From assembly GCA_033032865.1 (NCBI GenBank), contig JAWHQI010000099.1, positions 2,117,001-2,181,000 on the forward strand: DNA of 64,000 nucleotides, in the 5' to 3' direction. The notes under the pieces were generated by a model. The model was not told the DNA's origin. It was given only the letters and a program-made list of their open reading frames with translations, and ran no database searches. Position 1 is the stretch's first letter; each line of letters begins with the position of its first letter. This document shows positions 43,963-55,427 of the stretch, piece after piece. The position numbers were made by a program, and so were the translations under genes. The DNA comes from Dactylorhiza incarnata (lineage: Eukaryota > Streptophyta > Magnoliopsida > Asparagales > Orchidaceae).

Positions 43963-45261
43963 AGAAAGAAAGAAATAGTTTCAGAATTTTTCTAAGCGCA
44001 TTTATCGAGAAATCATTTCTGGTTCTCGAGAAATCAGGTTCATTTCTTGAGAAATCAATTCTGTTCTCGAGAAATCCTTCTCATATTTCAAGTTCAAGTT
44101 TTCTAAGTCATTTCTCGAGAAGTCATTTCCTTTCTCGAGAAATCAAGATCATTTCTCGACAAGCCTTCTCTGTTCCCGAGAAATCCCTCTCAGTTGTCCA
44201 GTGAAGTCTTTCTAAGTCATTTCTCGAGAAGTCATTTCTCGAGAAGTCAATTCCTCTCTCGAGAAATCAAGATCATTTCTCGAGAAGCAAATTTTAGTTC
44301 TCGAGAAATCCAGTTCATTTCTCGAGAAATTCCTTTTAGTTTTTTCCAGAAAACTCTTCTAAGCCTTTTATCGGGTTGTAGCCGTTCTTCTCTCGAGAAA
44401 TCTTGTCATTTCTCAAGAAATCCTTTTGATCTTGAGAAATTGTTTTATTTCAGACCCTGTTATCAAAATTCATTTCTGACGGGATTCAAAATATTCTCTG
44501 TCCTTGTTAGTGCCACGTGTGACGTGTTTTAAGAAAAATTCTACCTTAAAACAAGGATGTATTACCGTTAGACTTGTTTGCTATAAAAGTTCTTTATCAG
44601 TTTTCGTCTAAACCTAATCAATCGAAAAAATTGAGAAAGAGTCGCACGCCTCCTACCATTGTTGAAGATCTTCATCTTTCTCAATCAACCGATCTTTTTG
44701 AAGGAAAAGATTCGACAGATCAGTGATCTAATTTTCTACAAAAGTTTATTGGATCTTGTCGAGTCCTAGAAGTTTAGATCTGAGATTTCATCTTTCTTCC
44801 TCAACATCAAGCAAAAGTTTTCCAAGTCTCAAGAAGGAAAAAGATCAAAATATTTCAGATCTGTACTTGTATTTTTAATCATTTTCTTGTACACACTCTC
44901 TATTTTTTGTAGGAAGTTTATCTTACGAGTTGTAGGAGCATTGTCTCCGAGTTTGTAGGAGTGCTGTCTCCGAGTTTGTAGGAGAGTTGTCTCCGAGGTG
45001 TAGGAGTGGTGACTCCGAGTTTGTAAGATCATTTTTGATCCGAGATACAGTAAAGTAGCTGAGGCTAGCCGTGGTGCTAGATAGGCGAGGCGGGAAAGTG
45101 GAGTACCCAAGATTGGGGAACCACTATAAAATCCTTGTGCCGTCTGTGTTTGTGATTTGCTTTTGTGTGTTCTATATTTCATCAAGTTTTAATTCGCAAA
45201 AGACGCAGATCTCACCTATTCACCCCCTTTAGGTGATTTAGGTAGGCAACTAGATACTTCA
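43963..45261 (+). repeat. D LTR 2, shared by D1 and D2
   Basis: Collinear with 55719-57022. It serves as right LTR of D1 and left LTR of D2. The TTTCTCGAGAAATC array is at 44000-44420, then GCCACGTGTGACGTG (44510-44525; a G-box joined to TGACG), then CTATAAAAG (44581-44589), then the minisatellite (44927-45030). The Met primer site of D2 is at 45264-45275. Confidence 0.9.
44000..44590 (+). promoter_or_regulatory. D LTR 2: CTCGAG palindrome array, G-box and TATA box
   Basis: At least fifteen TTTCTCGAGAAAT-type palindromes, spaced 20-35 bp, upstream of CCACGTGTGACGTG and CTATAAAAG. LTR 3 shows the same layout at 55755-56350. Confidence 0.72.
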
Positions 45262-46357
45262 ATTGGTATCAGAGGGTCGCTTTTCATTGCAAGATTAACA
45301 CCTTGAATAGGGTCCATCCATTCTAGTTGCTAGAAAAACATGGAAATAAGCAAGGAATCCTCCTCGTTGAAGCTGCCCATCTGCACAAAGGCTAACTTCC
45401 CCATGTGCCAGGAAAGAGTAATATTTTACATGGTAGCCTCAAATCCAAGAATCTTTCAAGTTGTGGAAGAAGGCCCTCATGTGCCTATGGTTGGCTCTAC
45501 AATTGACCCAACTATCCAGGTGCCAAAGAAAATGATGTACTTAATCAAGGATGAGATCAATATCGTAGCCTTGGACAAAAAGGCGAAGAACATAATTGCC
45601 AGTGCAGTGGATGACTCAATGCTGCAAAACTTAATCCACTGCAGATCTGCCAAAGAAATATGGACATCCTTGATTGTCCTCATGGAAGGTACCAAAGAGG
45701 TAAGGGATGATAGAAGATCTCTACTCAACCAAGAGCATGAGGCCTTCAAGCAGAGCAAGAAGGAGTGCATTGCCGATGCTTATGAAAGATTCTTCAAGAT
45801 CGTAAATGGCCTAAGAAATTATGTCCGGGTGTTTACAAACGGTGAACTAAATGACAAGTTCTTGCGATCCTTGACGAAAGAATGGGATAACAAGATCATT
45901 ACTATTAGGGAGTTTGGGAAGCTACCAAACATTGACCCACATAATCTGTTCGGGAAGCTACCATCCCATGAGCTGCAGATGAACATCCGCAAAACTGAAG
46001 AAGATGCGAACTAGACCTCAGGCAAGGAGAGGACCTTGGCCCTGAAGGCCGAGAGCTCCAGGAAAAGCAGAGCTGTGTCACCAATAAGGGCACAAGAAAC
46101 TGATGAAGAAGAAGAATCAGAAGCTGGCTCCTCCTACTCTGAAATGTCTGATGGGGAATTCTCTCTAATTTTCGGTCTATTCAAGAGGTTGCTAAGCAAA
46201 AGAAGGCATATGAAGAACAAGCCCTCTTCCTCAGACTACAGACATTCTCGCCGTGATGGTGATCATCACAGGAATGGCTCAAGTAGCCATGACATGTATA
46301 AGTCTAAACCAAATAAACATGTATCTTCTGACGTTGTTTGTTATTGTTGTAACAAGC

Positions 46358-47925
46358 TGACACCCTTACGACAAGTGCACCGGTCGTACAAGTAATAGAA
46401 GTTGGGAGAGACTCCCCGAATATCGTTCTGAGAGGATTGCAAGTTGGGGTGTATGATTTCTCGTCAGGGAAATTGATTATAAAGATTTTTATGTTAATAA
46501 TAAAAAGGGGGGGTTTGATTTGGGTTTCCTAATTTATCAACAATAAAAGGAAAATGCGGGCCTAAAACACTGCTTCGCTTGGAGAGATGGGATGTAGGCC
46601 ACAATGTCGTGCTTCGGTAAGCGGGTGGACGAGAAGGCTCACGGATGGACGAATCGTAACCGGCGGAATGAGGGTCATAAGCACCTCGTCACGAAACACA
46701 CAACTAGCAATTGCTAGTGCGGCGCACAACGTAGCGGTGGAGTGGATGGTGGAATGGGGTGCTCCTCAACTCACATAAACCACAATAAATCTCATAAGCA
46801 AGAAATCACATTTACTATAACGAGGGTTTATGCACATCATCCAAAACAACACACATTCATAAGAAAAGATCTGAAGCAATACACAAGGGGAAAGAGAAAA
46901 CCCAAGCTCGAAGACTCGCCGAAGGTTCTCAGTCAGAATCGTAGGGTTTTCAAGCCTTGTCTGAGCTCGATCTTCAGTTGCCGTCCGGGGTTCAGAGGAG
47001 CTGTCACCTTCCTCCACGTTACCCGTCTTCTTTGTGGTTCAGCTCAAGATAGTTCTTGTTGGAGACACCTTAGATGCAACAGAAACTTTCCGTCAATGGT
47101 GTTCTTGAGATCGTGGATGATGGAGGAGGCCAAGGAGGAAGCTTTTGCGGAAGATTTGCAAGAAAGCAATGACCGGAGCTTCTCCTAGTCGAGCGGTGGT
47201 GGAGTGACGAGAAGGGCGGACTGGAGCTGAAATGTCGTGCTCCAAAAGTCTTCTTTTTACCGTCTCCCTCAAGCCAGCAGATTTCCTGGCTTTTATACTA
47301 AAATAGCAGAAATTAATTCACACACGGTCGAACGCACGACCATGCATAGAACGTGCATTATTAACAAAAAAGAAAGCCCTGGAAGATGAAGCAGCAGCGC
47401 CCGTGCATTTTACTCACGCATGGTCGAAGCCGCCCGTGCGTAAAAATGCACGATCAATTCCAGATAGACTAAAACCAGACTTAATAGGTGATCGTGTGAT
47501 TCCTTCGCGCACGGGCAACTGCCCGTGTGTAAAAATGCACGATCAAAGACAAAACATCGTTTTCCACCACATATGAGAGTGCACGATCGCAACCGACCGT
47601 GCGTGAAGGAAACGCACGAACGTGTGATTCATGCAGACATGAAATTTGGGTAAAAATGGATGAACCGTCCACCTACATAATCATCAACACAATTGGGAAT
47701 TCCCGTCCAGCTCAATACGAATACAGAAAAAGGGTTAGGGAGCACCATGTGCTTACCACCAACGACATGAAGCACAAAAGCATACCAAAACGTGCCTAAA
47801 CATTGCACAAAGTGTGGAAGTGAATATAAGAGAAATACAAGCGATTATAGCTCAAATAAGATGTGCACAAGAGTGAAAACTAGCCTGGATGAGTCCATAA
47901 AATAGTATAAATATTGGACTCATCA
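46358..47925 (-). mobile_element. S: solo LTR, probably of a Ty3/gypsy element
   Basis: 1568 bp, TGACACCCTTACGACAAG...GGACTCATCA, with flanks caagc and aaagc, a five-base duplication with one mismatch. No primer site or genes. GTGCACCGGTCGTACAAGTAATAG near its low end resembles the 3' end of Athila- and Tat-type LTRs, which suggests minus orientation. GTATAAAAGCC (47289-47298, minus strand) and the palindromes upstream of it agree with that. It arose most simply by exchange between two LTRs. Confidence 0.82.
47289..47640 (-). promoter_or_regulatory. S: palindrome array and TATA box
   Basis: GTAAAAATGCACGATC, CGCACGGGC, CCGACCGTGCGTG and related CpG-rich palindromes recur about ten times at 47320-47640, upstream of TATAAAAG on the minus strand. 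Confidence 0.6.
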
Positions 47926-49230
47926 AAAGCCAGGGCATATGATCGTTGATTGCCCCCACAAGAAGAAAGAGGGTGGAAAGAGAGAAGAAAAGAAATCCAC
48001 CCATGGGAAAAAGAAAACTGAGAGAAGCTTCATTGCCAATAAGTTCAAAAGTCTCAGCGACAGTGACTATGATGAGTCAAGTGATGAAGAGGAAGCCTAC
48101 TTTGGGCTTATGTCCATGACTGATGACGAAGAAGAACCTCAGTATAAAGGGAAGGTAAACTCTCATACCATCTTATCTGAATCTGACTATGCCTCAGTTG
48201 AGCAAGAGTACTACTCCTCAGATGAGGATTCAGAACTCATGGCCCAATATACTGAATTACTCAAGAGCTTTGACAAATGCCGAAAGGTCATCAAAACCCA
48301 GACCAAAGAGATCATGTCTCTCAAGGAAGTGGAATACAATCTATGGGAAAAAGTTGCACAACTTAGTTCTCTCAGAGAGGAAATCCAAGTCTTGACAGAT
48401 AAGATCAAAAGCTCAGATGTGCTCCTTGCCCTGAGAGTGAAAATCATCAAAGAGCTGGAAGAACAGCTGGCTGCTGAGAAAAGCTAGTCAAAAGGTTCTC
48501 CCAACCGAAAACTGTTCTTCCAATCATTGATATATTCTCAGCTAAAGCAAGTGGCAGTGGATTAGGCCATGTAGCTGGCTCCAGCAAATCTTCTAAGAGT
48601 ATTCAAGATAAGAAGAAAAATAAGGATGCTATGAAAGCTACTGCCGAAGAGAAAGGGAAGGCCCATCTAAATCAGACAACATTTAAGAAAGTTATCTTTC
48701 CCACAAATGTCTATGATTTGAAAAGCTCCTATGGTCACTTAACTAGACCAATTGAAGTTGAGCCTGTCAACGACCACAAGGGATGGACTCGTCCCCGAAA
48801 CTTCGGTGCAAGTGTATTCAAAGGACCTTATGAGGAAATAAATCTGAGAGATTATTATCCTTATGTTTATGGACAAAGTGCAAAGAAGGCACCTACGGTG
48901 AAGACTGTTGCACTTAAGCCAAAGGAGACAGTGGAACCATGTGTGTGTTGTACTCATGAAGGATCCTCATCCAAAAGTAAGGCTCCTGCCAAAACTATCT
49001 TTCAAAAAGTAAAGCAGGAGAATACAAAGCGAAGGTACAACATATTTGATTGTTGGTGTTGCGGCAAGATTGGTCACTTTGCCGTAGATTGCTGGTTCAA
49101 TCCGATTATTATTAAGAGACCACAAGTAAACATTGCAAGGAAGACCACTCACAATGTTAACGTTTAACGTGTTGCTCAGCTAACAAGGGACCAAGGACCC
49201 AAATTTGTTTGGGCTCCTAAGCCAAGATAA

Positions 49231-52200
49231 TCTGCTTTTGCAGGTATGTCCAAAGGACAACAGAAATCCTATCTGGTATTTGGATAGCAGTTGTTCTCGG
49301 CACATGAACGGGACAAGAAGCCTATTGCAGAATTACATTCCAGTTGTGAACGACCCAAAAGTCATTTTTGGCGGATCCGATAGAGGAATAACTAAAAGCT
49401 ACGGTTTGATTACTAATGGCAATGTATCCTTCTCAGATGTGGCTTATGTGGAAGGATTAGAACATAATCTTATAAGCATAAGTCAACTTTGGGATAAATG
49501 ATACATAGTTGATTTTCGTAAAGATAAGTGTTTGATAAAGTCGGCAAAAAATTCAGAAATGATTTTATCAGGCACTCGCTGTAGAAATATTTTTTGTTTA
49601 AACTTTCTTTGTTTAACCTCCTCTACACCAGTGTGCATTTTAGCAAAAGATAGTGCATCTCTCATTGACCATTGGCACAAGAGACTAGCACATATTAATT
49701 TCAAAACCATAAATAAATTATTTTCTCAAAACATAGTGCGGGATGCGCCAAATGTTAAGTGCATTAAAGATAGACCTTGTCACGCATGTGTAAAAGGCAA
49801 TCAAACAAGGGCTAACTTTAAGAGCATAATTGGCAAAGACTCTACCAGGTGTTTACACCTTCTTCATATGGACCAGTTTGGTCCCTTGCAAATTAGAAGT
49901 TTAGGATGTAAGTCTTACACATTGTTTATTGTAGATGATTACTCATGTTTTGCATGGGTATTCTTTCTAAAACACAAGTCAGATACCTTTGATATTTTCA
50001 CTAAGTTTGTCAGACAAATCCAGAATGAATTAGATTATTCGGTGGTGAAAATAAGAAGTGACCACGGAACAAAATTTTAATATGGGGCCATAGCAGACTT
50101 CTGTGAAAGCTTTGGTATCTTTCATGAGTTTTCCTCTCCTCGAACTCCACAATAAAAATGGGTAGCTGAGAGAAGGAATAGAACACTCATTGAGGCTTGT
50201 AGGACAATGTTGAGCGACTCTTCATTACCAGAATACTTTTGGGCTGAAGCCGTCAACACTGATTGCCACGTGCAAAACAGAGCACTCATCAATAAAAACC
50301 ATAAAAAGACACTCTATGAACTGCTAAAAGGCAAGAAACCAACCATCTCTTATTTTAAAATCTTTGGCATAAATGCTCTGTACTTAATAACGAGAAGCAT
50401 TACAAAACCAAGTTTAGTGAAAAGAGCATTGAAGGTATTTTCGTAGACTATAGTAGCCATAGTAGAGCTTATTGGGTTTTTAATAAGAAAACTCTGGTTG
50501 TAGAGGCATCCATTAACATTGTATTTGATGAGATGAGCATGCTACAAAGCTGCTCTTCTAGTAACTCTGTTGAAGATGCAGGTTCAAGGCTGCAAGACTT
50601 AAGCTTGGATGAGCCAGTTAAAGAAAATGCTCAAAAATTCATCAAGATCCCTCCCCCAACCTCAACTGAAGAGGAAGATCACCAATATGAAGAGCTAATC
50701 CTAGTGGAGGAAGACACTCCAGTAGTAGAAGAAGTTCCTGGTGGCCCAATTGATGCAAGGAATCTAGAGTTCAGAAATTTGAGTGATTATCCGATTGATC
50801 AGATCGTAGGAGATCCTCGTGACGGAATAAGAACAAGAAGAGGTACTACTAATGAAAATATGTATTTTAGTTTTCTCTCGCAGGTTGAATGAAAGAAATT
50901 CCAAGAAGCAAATGAGGACCCTTCTTGGATAATTGCAATGGAAGAAGAACTAAATCAATTCAAGCGGTGCAAAGTTTGGGCTCTTATACCAAAACCCAAA
51001 GATAAGAATATCATTGGAACAAAATGGGTCTACAGAAACAAATTGGATGAAGATGGAACAATAATCAAGAACAAAGCCAGACTTGTAGTGAAAGGGTACA
51101 GATAAGAAGAAGGGATCGACTTAGATCAGACTCATACTCCAGTTGCAAGGCTCGAAGCAATCAGGCTATTCCTCACGTATGCTGCATTCAAGGGATTCAC
51201 CGTATACCAAATGGACGTCAAGTCAGCCTTTATCAATGGTAATATAAAAGAAGAAGTATACGTAGAACAACCCCCAGGTTTTGTTGATCCTGAACACCCT
51301 GGTTATGTTTATTTATTACAAAAAGTTTTATATGGTTTTAAACAAGCTCCTCGAGCTTGGTATGAGACGCTGTCTAACTTTCTTCTTGAGAATAAATTCA
51401 CAAGAGGAAAGATAGATAAAACATTATTTCTTAGGGAAGTAAAAGGCAAGATCATGCTAGTGCAAATCTATGTCGACTATATTATCTTTGGCTCTACGGA
51501 TGACAACCTTTGCAAGAAGTTTTCCAAACTTATGCAAGGGAAGTTTGAAATGAGCAGTATGGGTGAGCTGAAATATTTCTTAGGACTTCAGGTGAAGCAA
51601 TATGAAGATGGAATTTTCATCTCTCAGACAAAATTCACCAAGGAGTTGATAAAGAAATTTGGAATGGAGAGTGAATCCTCAATGAGGACTCCAATGAGTT
51701 CAGCCATGTCTCTGGACAGGGATAAGAAAGGGAAACCATTCGATGAAACCAAGTACAGAAGCATAATTAGATCTCTGCTCTACCTTACTGCTAGTAGGTC
51801 TGTCATAATGTTTTCTACATATGTATGTGCTAGATATCAGGTGAACTCTAAGGAATCTCACTATACCGCTGCAAAGAGGATTTTGAGATACCTTAAAGGT
51901 ACACCAAATCTTGTCTTATGGTACCCAAGCAGTAATGACAGCGAGCTGATTGGTTTTTCAGATGCAGGTTTTGCAGGTAGTAAGGATGACAGGAAAAGTA
52001 CTTCCGGGACTTGCCAATTCCTTGGAAGGAGTCTTATTTCCTGAAGCAGCAAGAAGCAGAATTGTGTTGCAATTTCAACCGTCGAGTCAGAATACATTTC
52101 TGCAGGAAGTTGTTGCGCACTACTATGGATAATGAATCAGCTTGAAGATTATAATATGAAGTTCAAGGACATCCCAAAGTTTTGCAACTCCTCCAGCGCA

Positions 52201-52413
52201 ATTTCAATTGCAAATAATCCAGTATCTCACAGCCGGACAAAGCACATTGAGTTAAGATATCATTTCATCCGGGAGCATGTGGAGAATGGGGACATCAACC
52301 TCAACTATGTCCCAACGGATAAGCAAGTTGCGTATATTTTCATGAAGCCGCTGGATGAGACCAAGTTTTCTTTCTTCAAGACAGAACTTGGGATGCTCAA
52401 CATAGAGCCCTAA
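49231..52413 (+). pseudogene. D2 pol: protease, integrase, RT, RNase H
   Basis: Protease WYLDSSCSRHMNG has DSG changed to DSS, a different change from that in D1. The pre-integrase block is readable (LAHINFKTINKLFSQN and CHACVKGNQTRANFK). The integrase block RSDHGTKF ends in TAA. Stops and shifts follow at 50078, 50150, 50385 and 50890. TAA at 51103 after GYR is shared with D1. RT from 51211 is open for 277 codons, but YVDD reads YVDYIIFGS. RNase H ends at 52413 (FKTELGMLNIEP). Not functional. Confidence 0.92.
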
Positions 52414-52509
52414 ACAAGTCACAATTGAAGCCAAGAAGACCCTAAATTCTTCAAACTTTCAAGGAAGCTAAGGTCTGAAAACATCAAGAGAAGTTCAAGT
52501 CATGTATGA

Positions 52510-52957
52510 GATTTCTCAAAAAGCAGCTGATATTTCTCGAGAAATGACATTTCTCTTGAGAAAAGGCTTATCAAGGGAATTCTGAAATTTTTCGAGGAAT
52601 GAACTATATTTCTCGTGAAATCTGAATTATCTCGAGAAATGACTGATCCTCTCGAGGAATGCTATTTATTCTCGAGAAATATCTTAGACTTCTCGAGAAA
52701 TAACTATCTATTTCTCGAGAAAAAAATTTCTTTTCCGGACAGATATGTTATTCACTCTCTAGAATTTGATAAGACAGGTATGTGCTCTACATTAAAATTT
52801 ATATAATTTTTTATTACTTTATAAACGTCAAAACCGAACATATATATATATATATAAATTAGATCTCTCGAATACTTTTAAGTTCCGAGAAAAGAACTAG
52901 CGACTTTTCATCTTCACGCAACATTTCCGTCCAGCACAGTTGTTCTTCCTCATTCTA
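52510..52957 (+). promoter_or_regulatory. D2: TTTCTCGAGAAAT array and TATA-like block upstream of the extra ORF
   Basis: The array at 52510-52730 has about ten palindromes. AAAATTTATATAATTTT (52793-52809) and a TA repeat (52840-52856) come next, and the ATG is at 52958. The layout matches D1 although the TA repeat length differs. Confidence 0.5.
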
Positions 52958-55223
52958 ATGGCTCCTCCAGCGAGACCTAAGATAGAAGTCGGCAGTGAGC
53001 TCGTGAGATCAGGGCTAAGCTCCATTTCTGATGACATTCTCAACCTCTTCCTTCTCCTAGAGGCAGCAGGCCTCTCCTTTATTATGGAGCACCCATGCAA
53101 AATTTTATTCAAAGAAGTGGAGGAATTTTTCAACAATGCCAAAATCAAGAGGGAAGGTAGGGTGCTAAAATCTTCTGTGAATAACCTGAAGATCAAGATA
53201 ACTTCAAAGTCAATCTCCAACCTTCTGAAGTTGCCCACAGTGGGCACTGAAGATGATCTTGAAAATGATGACTGGTTAAGAACTTTATCTTTCTGTGGAT
53301 TAGACAAAGCAACCAAGTCAGTTAGAAGACACAACATGAATGATGTAGGGAAGCTGCTGATGGACATAATTGTCAAGGTCTTCCTGTGCAAGACTAGAAG
53401 CCTAGGGTATATATCTGAAGATTTCTTCTGCCTAATGTCAACTGTAGTTTGAAGGAAAATTTTTGACTGGGCATCTATTCTATTTGTGAAAAATTAAAGA
53501 ATGTCTCCCTGCTCTAAATTTTGCAAAGATAATTTCCCTATATCTGAACCAAGTCAATCCTGAAGTTTCTGATATGTCCAAGGGAGCAGTTCTTCATCAC
53601 CTAAAAAGATAGATGTCTCCACCATTCAAAGATGGGACATCAAAAATCAGAAACCAGTGGATGTAGGTGCAAGTGCCCAGGGGATGCCTGCTCCTTTTGG
53701 GGTTGGTAACAATCAGAATGGTTCTCCATCTCCCCTCCCTGCTCCACAAATTGCAGTTATTCTCGAAGTTTCGAAAATTCCTGCTATAGATCCTATCCCA
53801 TCCTCTGTAGGTGCTGCTACAGATAATATTCGTCCACCAGAGAAAGATGCTGAATTTGTGCTTGAAGACTCATTTGATGATGTAGTAGGAGATGAAGATG
53901 CAAAGCAAAGCCCTAGTTCCCATGTGGCAGGCTCATGGGCTGATCTTGATTTTGCAAATGCTGATAATGTTTTAGTGAAAGGAAGCTCTCCACCCCCAAC
54001 CGATATTGAGGGGAGAAGGAGATTGGTGTATCTGACCAAGATGGTGTTGCTCCAGATAATTCAGTGGAAAAAGGGAAGGCTACTCAGCTTGAGCAAGTTA
54101 GTGAGGGAGAGGATCTGGCTCCATCCTATGACCAAAAGGCATTCAGTTTAGTTCTTCTTGAAGAAATCCCTGAGGATTGGAGGACTGCTTTTCTACCTCC
54201 TCCACCTCCTCCAGTTCCAGAATTTTTTGAAGACACTCTTCTAGGTAAGATTGATGCTACGCTGAATAATCAACGAGAGAAGTTTGAGAACTCAATCAAA
54301 GAGGTAAATACAAGAGTCACTGCTCTATAAAAGGAGATGAGTAGGGGACTTGCAAAGATTCTAGCTAATACTGATGAGCTTAAAAGGCTTGTCAATATGG
54401 GAGGCAAAGCAATGGACCACATAATTGCATGTGTGGGTCAGGTTATGAATGAAGCAGTTCGGGTAAAGAATGCTCAGAATTCCATAGCTACAAAAGCAGA
54501 AGAAAACACTTTTCAAATAGTTGATGAAGTTGAGAAGTTTAAGGAATAAGTGATCCAAACCCTATCTGTAGAAGTCAGAAAGGGGGAGGATAAGATGGAA
54601 GATGTTTTGGGGAATCAATTGACTGATCTCAAGAGGCTATGGGCTGCGCAATTTGAACAATTAAGTATTGATGTTCAAAAGAAAATATCCGATTTCAATG
54701 TCTATACCTCCAATACAGTAGTATGGCTACACAATGAAATCTTCCCTGAGCTAGCTATTCATCCAGAACCACCCCAGTTCTCACCAAGACCTGATGTACA
54801 ATCAGATTATGCTCCTCCTGTGAGCTATACTCAAGTATGGCAAGCAGATCAATCAGAAGTATAGTCTAAATTGCCTGGTTCCAGGAAAAGGTGATATGGG
54901 GAAGGTCCTTCTGCAAGCAAATCTATTCCAGGTAAAAGTTCTAATGGTATAGAAAAGGAGTTGCAGGAGAAGATTGGAGTCCTGCTTCTAAGATAATTAT
55001 CTTAGAAACTTTCAAACTTGTGAATGAGGGAGGAGTGAAAGTGCAAGATTATTACAGTCAAGAAGAATGGGACAAGTATGAAACGAGCATGACCAAAAGA
55101 AGAATTCATTTCAAAACTTATGGATGGGAAAATCAAGAAGCTCCAGCTCCACCTCCTAAGTATTTTCCAATACCTGAAGCATATTTCAAGAGACAAGAAA
55201 AGAAGAAGAAGAGCAACAACTGA
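52958..55223 (+). pseudogene. D2 extra ORF (putative plant transposon domain plus coiled coil), full length but broken
   Basis: Starts MAPPARPKIEVGSELVRSGL and ends KRQEKKKKSNN at 55223, about 755 codons. The domain order is as in D1: helical domain (52995-53460), Pro-rich acidic linker (53660-54230), coiled coil (54240-54700), then a C-terminal part missing in D1 (YYSQEEWDKYETSMTKRR, then PPPKYFPIPEAYF). Breaks: TGA near 53450, shifts near 53490 and 53600, a shift near 54010, TAA near 54328, TAA near 54548, TAG near 54862. The basic ends suggest nucleic-acid contact or nuclear location; this is inference. From 55224 to 55414 there is only untranslated sequence. Confidence 0.83.
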
Positions 55224-55414
55224 AGGAAGGAAATTAAGACAATTCAAATCTTTTGATTAGAAAGATTGTGTGAACTTAAAATTATTCTAGACAATCTTAA
55301 TTATGTATATAATTTTTGATTTTGATGGTTTATGCTACTTATCATTTTTATGTGCATTTTATATGTCTTATCTTGATGCAATTCATCTTAGTGTATTGTG
55401 TTCTGACTTATACA

Positions 55415-55427
55415 AATAGGTGGAGAT
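55415..55427 (+). other. D2 polypurine tract
   Basis: AAATAGGTGGAGA directly before the LTR start TTGTTGG. Same form as in C (34669-34682). Confidence 0.88.

Larger units (their letters stand above)
45340..49230 (+). pseudogene. D2 gag, split by solo LTR S
   Basis: Starts MEISKESSSLKLPICTKANF. S (46358-47925) is inserted in the codons of knuckle 1, between CYCCNK and PGHMIVDC, which here keeps the His lost in D1. Knuckle 2 (49051-49092, CWCCGKIGHFAVDC) is intact. Breaks: TAG at 46012 (CAG in D1), a one-base loss at 48484 and TAA at 49165 (CAA in D1). The final TAA is 49228-49230; protease lies in the +1 frame, as in D1. Confidence 0.9.

Noticed and set aside
44000..44420. TTTCTCGAGAAAT array as a repeat-spacer CRISPR array
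   Set aside because: The palindromes vary in spacing and sequence and recur at the same place in other LTR copies. It is a U3 motif array.
44000..44420. Heat-shock elements in the D LTR (TTC..GAA)
   Set aside because: In TTTCTCGAGAAAT the TTC and GAA blocks are four bases apart, not the two required for a heat-shock element.
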